DNA from: Spinellus fusiger
Lineage: Eukaryota; Mucoromycota; Mucoromycetes; Mucorales; Phycomycetaceae
NCBI GenBank assembly: GCA_025094145.1
Contig: JALLLS010000089.1
Location: 62,001 to 126,000 of the forward strand
Length of the DNA stretch: 64,000 nucleotides
Reading direction: 5' to 3'
Shown here: positions 59,151 to 64,000 of the stretch, piece after piece
Layout: each line of letters opens with the position of its first letter
How positions within the stretch are numbered: position 1 is the first letter of the stretch
Notes under the pieces: generated by a model
The model's database searches: none
The model's input: the letters and a program-made list of their open reading frames with translations, nothing else
What the model was told of the DNA's origin: nothing
Translations under genes and position numbers: made by a program

Positions 59151-60145
59151 CTTCAATTCAAAGATTCTTTATGAATTGGTCAACATGAGTAGTATGCTGT
59201 GACATTCAGAATACTCTAGAAAGCTTGAGTGCACACAAGTAACATAGTACATCTCTGTATCATCTCACTGATTGGTTGTAACTACAAATCAACCTTCTAA
59301 GCTCAAATTATTATTGGACACTTAATGAGCTGCCTTTATCTATAAATCCTTAGTGGATTAAATAAGACCTATCAAAGGCAATTAAAAGTGAAGACATAAT
59401 AGATGGCTCTATAATGGTGTGATTATTCAATGAACCAACTATACATATATATCTATCAATAAGCCATGCCATGAACTAATCATTAACTTCCAAAAGGTAG
59501 AATGCCACTGAAGGATAAGCACCCACAAAAAGTATAAATAAGAAACCACTCTTCACTTAATAAAAATTATCTTTGTTCAGTCTCATTATTTCTACTTATC
59601 TGAATAATCACAGACAGACAGAGGTCTGTAGACAAAGCAATAAGCATGATTATTTGGTCTTATTGTCTACAGACTCTTCTGTCTGTGATTATTCAGACAA
59701 GTAGAAATAATGAGACTGAACAAAGATAATTTTTATTAAGTGAAGAGTGGTTTCTTATTTATACTTTTTGTGGGTGCTTATCCTTCAGTGGCATTCTACC
59801 TTTTGGAAGTTAATGATTAGTTCATGGCATGGCTTATTGATAGATATATATGTATAGTTGGTTCATTGAATAATCACACCATTATAGAGCCATCTATTAT
59901 GTCTTCACTTTTAATTGCCTTTGATAGGTCTTATTTAATCCACTAAGGATTTATAGATAAAGGCAGCTCATTAAGTGTCCAATAATAATTTGAGCTTAGA
60001 AGGTTGATTTGTAGTTACAACCAATCAGTGAGATGATACAGAGATGTACTATGTTACTTGTGTGCACTCAAGCTTTCTAGAGTATTCTGAATGTCACAGC
60101 ATACTACTCATGTTGACCAATTCATAAAGAATCTTTGGATTGAAG
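59151..60145. repeat. 1-kb palindrome of two inverted LTR-like copies (family C)
   Basis: Arms 59151-59635 and 59663-60145 are reverse complements with only scattered differences; the loop is about 27 nt. Each arm carries AGTATAAATAAG and AATAAAAATT in LTR order (sense outward to inward), and the centre has GACAGACAGA/TCTGTCTG. A diverged copy of one arm is at 62180-62713. Confidence 0.87.
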
Positions 60146-60320
60146 TTGGAACATGACAAGAAGGTTGATTTGTAGTTACAACCAATCAGTGAGATGATAC
60201 AGAGATTTACTATGTTACTTGTGTGCACTCAAGCTTTCTAGAGTATTCTGAATGTCACAGCATACTACTCATGTTGACCAATTCATAAAGAATCTTTGGA
60301 TTGAAGTCAGAACACAACAA
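60000..60320. repeat. Tandem duplication of about 161 bp
   Basis: The segment beginning AAGGTTGATTTGTAGTTAC at 60000 is repeated directly from 60161, with about 145 bp almost identical. The second unit extends beyond the palindrome. A third copy (62555-62713) belongs to the diverged family C LTR. Confidence 0.87.
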
Positions 60321-60526
60321 TGTATATGTAATTGTACACTTTAGAATTAGTATAAATAATCAAGTGAATTCAATAAATAAACATTATCTTCTATCTCTCT
60401 TTGATTCTTCTTCTTTGATCTATGTGGGCTTCAGTCCAAACCAAGAATCACTAGCTATTTCACTCTGCACATACCTCTGGGCTTAGAACTATTCTATACA
60501 AATTAAGCAACGACAAAAACATGTGT

Positions 60527-60609
60527 GGAGAGATGGCCGAGTTGGTCTAAGGCGTCACGTTAAGGCCGTGATCTCTTCGGAGGCGTGGGTTCGAATCCCA
60601 CTCTCTTCA
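60527..60609 (+). tRNA. tRNA-Leu (anticodon AAG)
   Basis: A class II tRNA fold without intron. The acceptor stem GGAGAGA (60527) pairs with TCTCTTC (60602-60608), followed by discriminator A. The D arm has GCCGAGTTGGTCTAAGGC (A box). The anticodon stem TCACG/CGTGA encloses the loop TTAAGGC, giving anticodon AAG. A long variable arm (CTCTTCGGAG) and a T arm GTGGG-TTCGAAT-CCCAC (B box) complete it. The long variable arm and anticodon identify leucine, reading CUU codons after deamination of A34 to inosine. Confidence 0.95.
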
Positions 60610-61336
60610 TTAATATTTTATAATATTTACACTAAATTTTTTATTTATTTTAAAAAAATTAATGTTAAATTCAAAAGGAATTTATTTGATGAGGGTACTT
60701 TAAAGTAATATGTAAAAGAGAATCAAAATATTTAGAGCAGATAGTCACAACTGTCATATTCCAACTGTAACATTTAGGATATATAATAATAAATATGAAT
60801 GGGTATAAGGTATAAGCTTGTAGTATGTGATGACCTAATTTGAACACTCCTTATTTTACACCATTTTCCCCACCATCAATATCACTTCTTTATTTTGCAT
60901 AACTTCTATGTCACTGATCATACACTCCTTTATTATTTGTATAGCATATTTCACTTTGTAATTGGATAGTACCATAGAATATACAGTATAAATACTTATC
61001 CAATTGTCTTAAATAAATCTGTATTCTGATATCTGATATCAGCTCATACTCTACACTATATCTTGTCTATTATGCACAACACCTAGTACCTTATTCCTAC
61101 TTGTTCCCAGTGGTCCCTTACATAGTAGAATAGAATAATCTTTATTTATATTTATACCTTCTAATATTTATACTAATTATTTGCTATAGATCTACTAGTA
61201 GATTTTTGTATAACTTATTAGCTTTTTATCCATTATAGTGTTGGAAAATAGGGACAGGGATGGTCTCAATCCTGACAAGGACCCACTCTAGTAGACCATA
61301 TGTATACACACATTGGACAGAGAAAAGTTAACCCTG
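60610..61336. other. Spacer with an LTR-related segment
   Basis: 60970-61119 has TATAAATAC and AATAAATC in LTR order and ends with GCACAACACCTAGTACC...CCCTTACA, the reverse complement of the family A LTR start. It looks like a diverged relative in plus orientation; its left end is unclear. Confidence 0.5.
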
Positions 61337-61724
61337 TGTAAGGATCAGGGTTGGACAGGAGAAAGAAGCAGAGGTACTAGGTGTTGTGCATTGGGAACAG
61401 GTAAGAAAGCAAGAAGAGAACAAAGGTAAGAAACAAGAGAAGACAAGGACAGAGTATGGGTAGGAAACAGATATCAGGATATTGTTTTTATTTTAACAAT
61501 GAGTCAAGTATTTATATTAGAGTGTTCTATACTGCAATCTAATTCTATATTATTTAATAAAACAATCTAATGATTATAACAAAAGCCAAGACAAAGATAA
61601 GAGTGGGAGAAGAGAGACTTATAATGGTGAGACTAATGGTAGACTAATGAGTTTGTCTGGGACAAGACCATTGGTGATGTCCAAATTACTTTCATAATTT
61701 GCCAAGAACAAACTAGTTATTACA
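61337..61724 (-). mobile_element. Solo LTR of family A, copy 2, with CCCTG target duplication
   Basis: A 388-bp unit starting TGTAAGGATCAGGG and ending TTATTACA. It is flanked exactly by CCCTG on both sides (61332-61336 and 61725-61729), which defines its ends and shows it is a solo LTR rather than half of a full element. Confidence 0.92.
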
Positions 61725-61729
61725 CCCTG

Positions 61730-62179
61730 AGACATGGGGTGAAAAAGTATATAAGATAGTAACTAGCTAGGCAATTGTTGTGATGTCATTATCCATAAAA
61801 GGAAAATGAAATCTTTAGTGAAGAAGCCAACTGGAAAAAGAAAGGTGAACAGTTGAAAATAGACTAAAGGATAGTTTGCCCTGAAGATGTAATTATTATA
61901 TCATAAGTTAGCAGAAGTAGTATGTAGAAACAGTATAAAACAAGTATGCAATTAAATGAATAAACATCAGAGTTCTACTACACATTTAACTGTCCAGATT
62001 TTCTTTGATACCTAAGATCAAAGACAACACAATTGTATCTTTGACAAATATAGCTTTTATTTTACTAAGCACCCCTTTGCCTCTGATTCTTAACAATAGT
62101 CAACTTCTCAATATGCTTTGTCTTAGTTTACATGTCAATACATTTGGTCATGATTGAGATTGTTTGGACAGGTAAGATT
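61730..62179. other. Spacer, possibly another LTR remnant
   Basis: A TATAAAAC-like box (near 61934) and AATAAAC (near 61959) occur in LTR spacing, but no second copy exists in this window to confirm it. Confidence 0.35.
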
Positions 62180-62713
62180 AACAAGACTGAACAAAGATAA
62201 TTTTTTATTGAGTAAAGAAAGGTTCATTATTTATACTTTTTGTAGGTGCTTATCCATCAGTGGCTTCTACCTTATGGTAGGATTCACTCTCTTTGACCTT
62301 ATGGTCAGTATATATGTTGCTACCTTATGGTAGTATTAATAACTGCCACCTTATGGTTGGCTCATATGTTTTACTTAGTTGTAGTATTATTAGATTCAAC
62401 CCTATGGTTGGTTCCTGGGATAAGCACTCCATTATTGAAACCATTAATTATTATGAGTCTTTACTCAATTGACTCTGATAGGTCAATATTGTTCTGTTAG
62501 GATTATTAATGAAGATGGCTCTTGTTAAGTGTCCAATAGTACACTGAGCTTTAGAAGGTGATTTGTAGTTACAACCAATCAGTGAGATGATACAGAGATG
62601 TACTATGTTACTTGTGTGCACTCAAGCTTTCTAGAGTATTCTGAATGTCACAGCATACTACTCGTGTTACCTATTCATAGAGAATTTTTGTATTGAAGTC
62701 AGAACATGACAAT
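62180..62713 (-). repeat. Diverged copy of the family C LTR
   Basis: Starts near GACTGAACAAAGATAAT and ends near GAAGTCAGAACATGACA, in the same order as the right palindrome arm. Its middle carries five ACCTTATGGT-like motifs (62268-62412) that are not present in the other copies. Confidence 0.75.
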
Positions 62714-63319
62714 GGGATCAACATGTGAATATTGGAAGTCTGGAATGGATCAGCCACTACACCAACTTTGTAATTGCTTATCCATTCTGGTCTTCAAATA
62801 CTTCTAGTGTCAATCCATCAGATCATAAGATTGACATATAAACACTTTAAATAAAGTGACCAAACAAATGTAATCAATGGTTCTGTGATATAGCTTTGAC
62901 TATAGTATGGATTATTGATGTTTTGCCATGCATGCATAGTGTTAGAGGTACATGAGATAAAAGCAGATATAGCTAACAACACAAGGAAAACAGTGTATAA
63001 AAACCACATTGTTTGAACATTCAATAAAGTATCAACCTTTTTGTTAACATTAAGTATTGTTGGAACTGTTAAGAGAAGCAGGGATTGCTTAAAGAATAGT
63101 TGCCTAGTTACCAGCGGTGTTCAAATTGTGTGTTGTGTCTCCACTCCCATACCCCTTGGATCCCCTTTTGCCAGACTTTGTGTCAAAACTTTATTTTGTC
63201 ATCCCTGCTAGAGACCAAACTACTACCAATTCATCTCTCTAGTAGTCCTGTTGATAACCTTAGTGCCCTTTATTACAGTTTCAAATGCATATTCCCTTTT
63301 TTGAATTCATACTTTATTG
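62714..63319. other. Spacer, no feature recognised
   Basis: Only short reading frames without conserved sequence. Confidence 0.4.
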
Positions 63320-63454
63320 TAATGACTAGTTTGTTCTTGGCAAATATGAAAGTAATTTGGGCATTACCAATGGTTTTGTCCAAGAAAAACTCATCATTCT
63401 GTTATTAATCCTCAACATTACAAGTCTCTTTTTTCCTGCTCTTATCTTTGTTCT
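63320..63454 (+). repeat. Fragment of a family A LTR, inverted relative to the others
   Basis: TAGTTTGTTCTTGGCAAAT to CTCTTATCTTTG is the reverse complement of the last 130 bp of the family A LTR, with several differences. It abuts the family B LTR that follows. Confidence 0.75.
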
Positions 63455-63709
63455 TGTTAAATTTGAAAGAAATTAATCAGACTCAAAACGAGATACTTTT
63501 ATTAAAACAATTTTGACATGTCTATTTATACTAAATAGACAAGTGGCTGTGTACTGAATATGATCTATTACTGTTTTAGGATGCTTGTCAAATAATGGCC
63601 TGTTCAGTAGACTTTAATATGTGGTGTCTTAACTATAGATTAAGTTGTAGAAAGGAGACAACTTAATAATTGGTCTATGACTGCTACTATTGTCTTCATG
63701 ATTACAACA
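63455..63709 (-). mobile_element. LTR of family B, second copy
   Basis: 255 bp, the reverse complement of 47164-47418 with scattered changes; it starts TGTTAAATT on the plus strand and ends at CATGATTACAACA. The flanks GTTCT and TAGCC do not match, so the duplication is lost or rearranged. Confidence 0.82.
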
Positions 63710-64000
63710 TAGCCCCTTCTCAGACAAGCACATATTATAGTGATCTTCTTGTATTGTACACAGATGACTTTTGACATGTTTGTCAAGTGACTGATCACTG
63801 TAATGTATTGGGTCAATAAAAACCTTGCCTGTAAAACCCAGTGGGATAAAAATACAAGGAAAAGACCTGTTATTATATTGGATATATATCCACTGATCAT
63901 TTAGGCAGAATTGTGGCTACATTTGTTTCTTGTAGCTATCTTACATGTATTGACTGTTTTTATAGTTTTACATTTCTTAGATGGCTGACCAGTAGTACAA
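63710..64000. other. Window end, no feature seen
   Basis: AT-rich DNA after the family B LTR copy; only a shadow reading frame. Confidence 0.4.

Noticed and set aside
59581..59700. CRISPR-like repeats in the GACAGACAGA region
   Set aside because: There is a single palindrome centre and no array of spaced repeats; the organism is a eukaryote.

Overview
The window is nuclear DNA of a filamentous fungus, most likely a Mucoromycota (Mucorales-type) species. The evidence is AT-rich DNA, genes cut by many short GT-AG introns (mostly 42-125 nt, often with a ctaat/ctaac branch site), fungal housekeeping orthologues, and many Tc1-like transposons, LINEs and LTR remnants. Exon structures were worked out by hand from reading frame, splice consensus and family conservation. 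No database search was run.

Left part (1-16.8 kb): a decayed Tc1-like transposase; a degenerate C-terminal region resembling Fanzor/TnpB proteins; an FKBP12 prolyl isomerase gene converging with an APC-type amino acid permease gene; a broken Tc1-like element (6.8-7.7 kb); an intact Tc1-like transposon with TA duplications (8.57-9.93 kb); the mitochondrial-fission dynamin DNM1, which has a 10-nt microexon; the succinate dehydrogenase assembly factor SDHAF3; and the clamp-unloader subunit ELG1/ATAD5.

Middle part (17-46.5 kb): a reverse-transcriptase element whose two outer ends are 280-bp inverted copies of each other, with a second Tc1 nested inside; a third, decayed Tc1; a 320-bp MITE-like element; a long coiled-coil protein gene with a late frameshift; an 18-exon TMEM94-like P-type-ATPase relative; a PTC7-type mitochondrial PP2C phosphatase; and an MFS transporter whose best gene model needs a 3-nt and a 12-nt microexon. 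The genes are separated by 1-4 kb AT-rich spacers in which I see no gene.

Right part (46.5-64 kb): a retroelement graveyard. A 5-kb LINE (minus strand) lies head to head with a broken Ty3/gypsy pol (plus strand). Beyond them are solo LTRs of at least two families, two with exact 5-bp target duplications, a 1-kb near-perfect palindrome made of two inverted LTR-like copies, tandem duplications, and one tRNA-Leu(AAG) gene.

The host genes do not form a pathway. Three (DNM1, SDHAF3, PTC7) act on or in mitochondria, but they are spread over 30 kb and I read this as coincidence.
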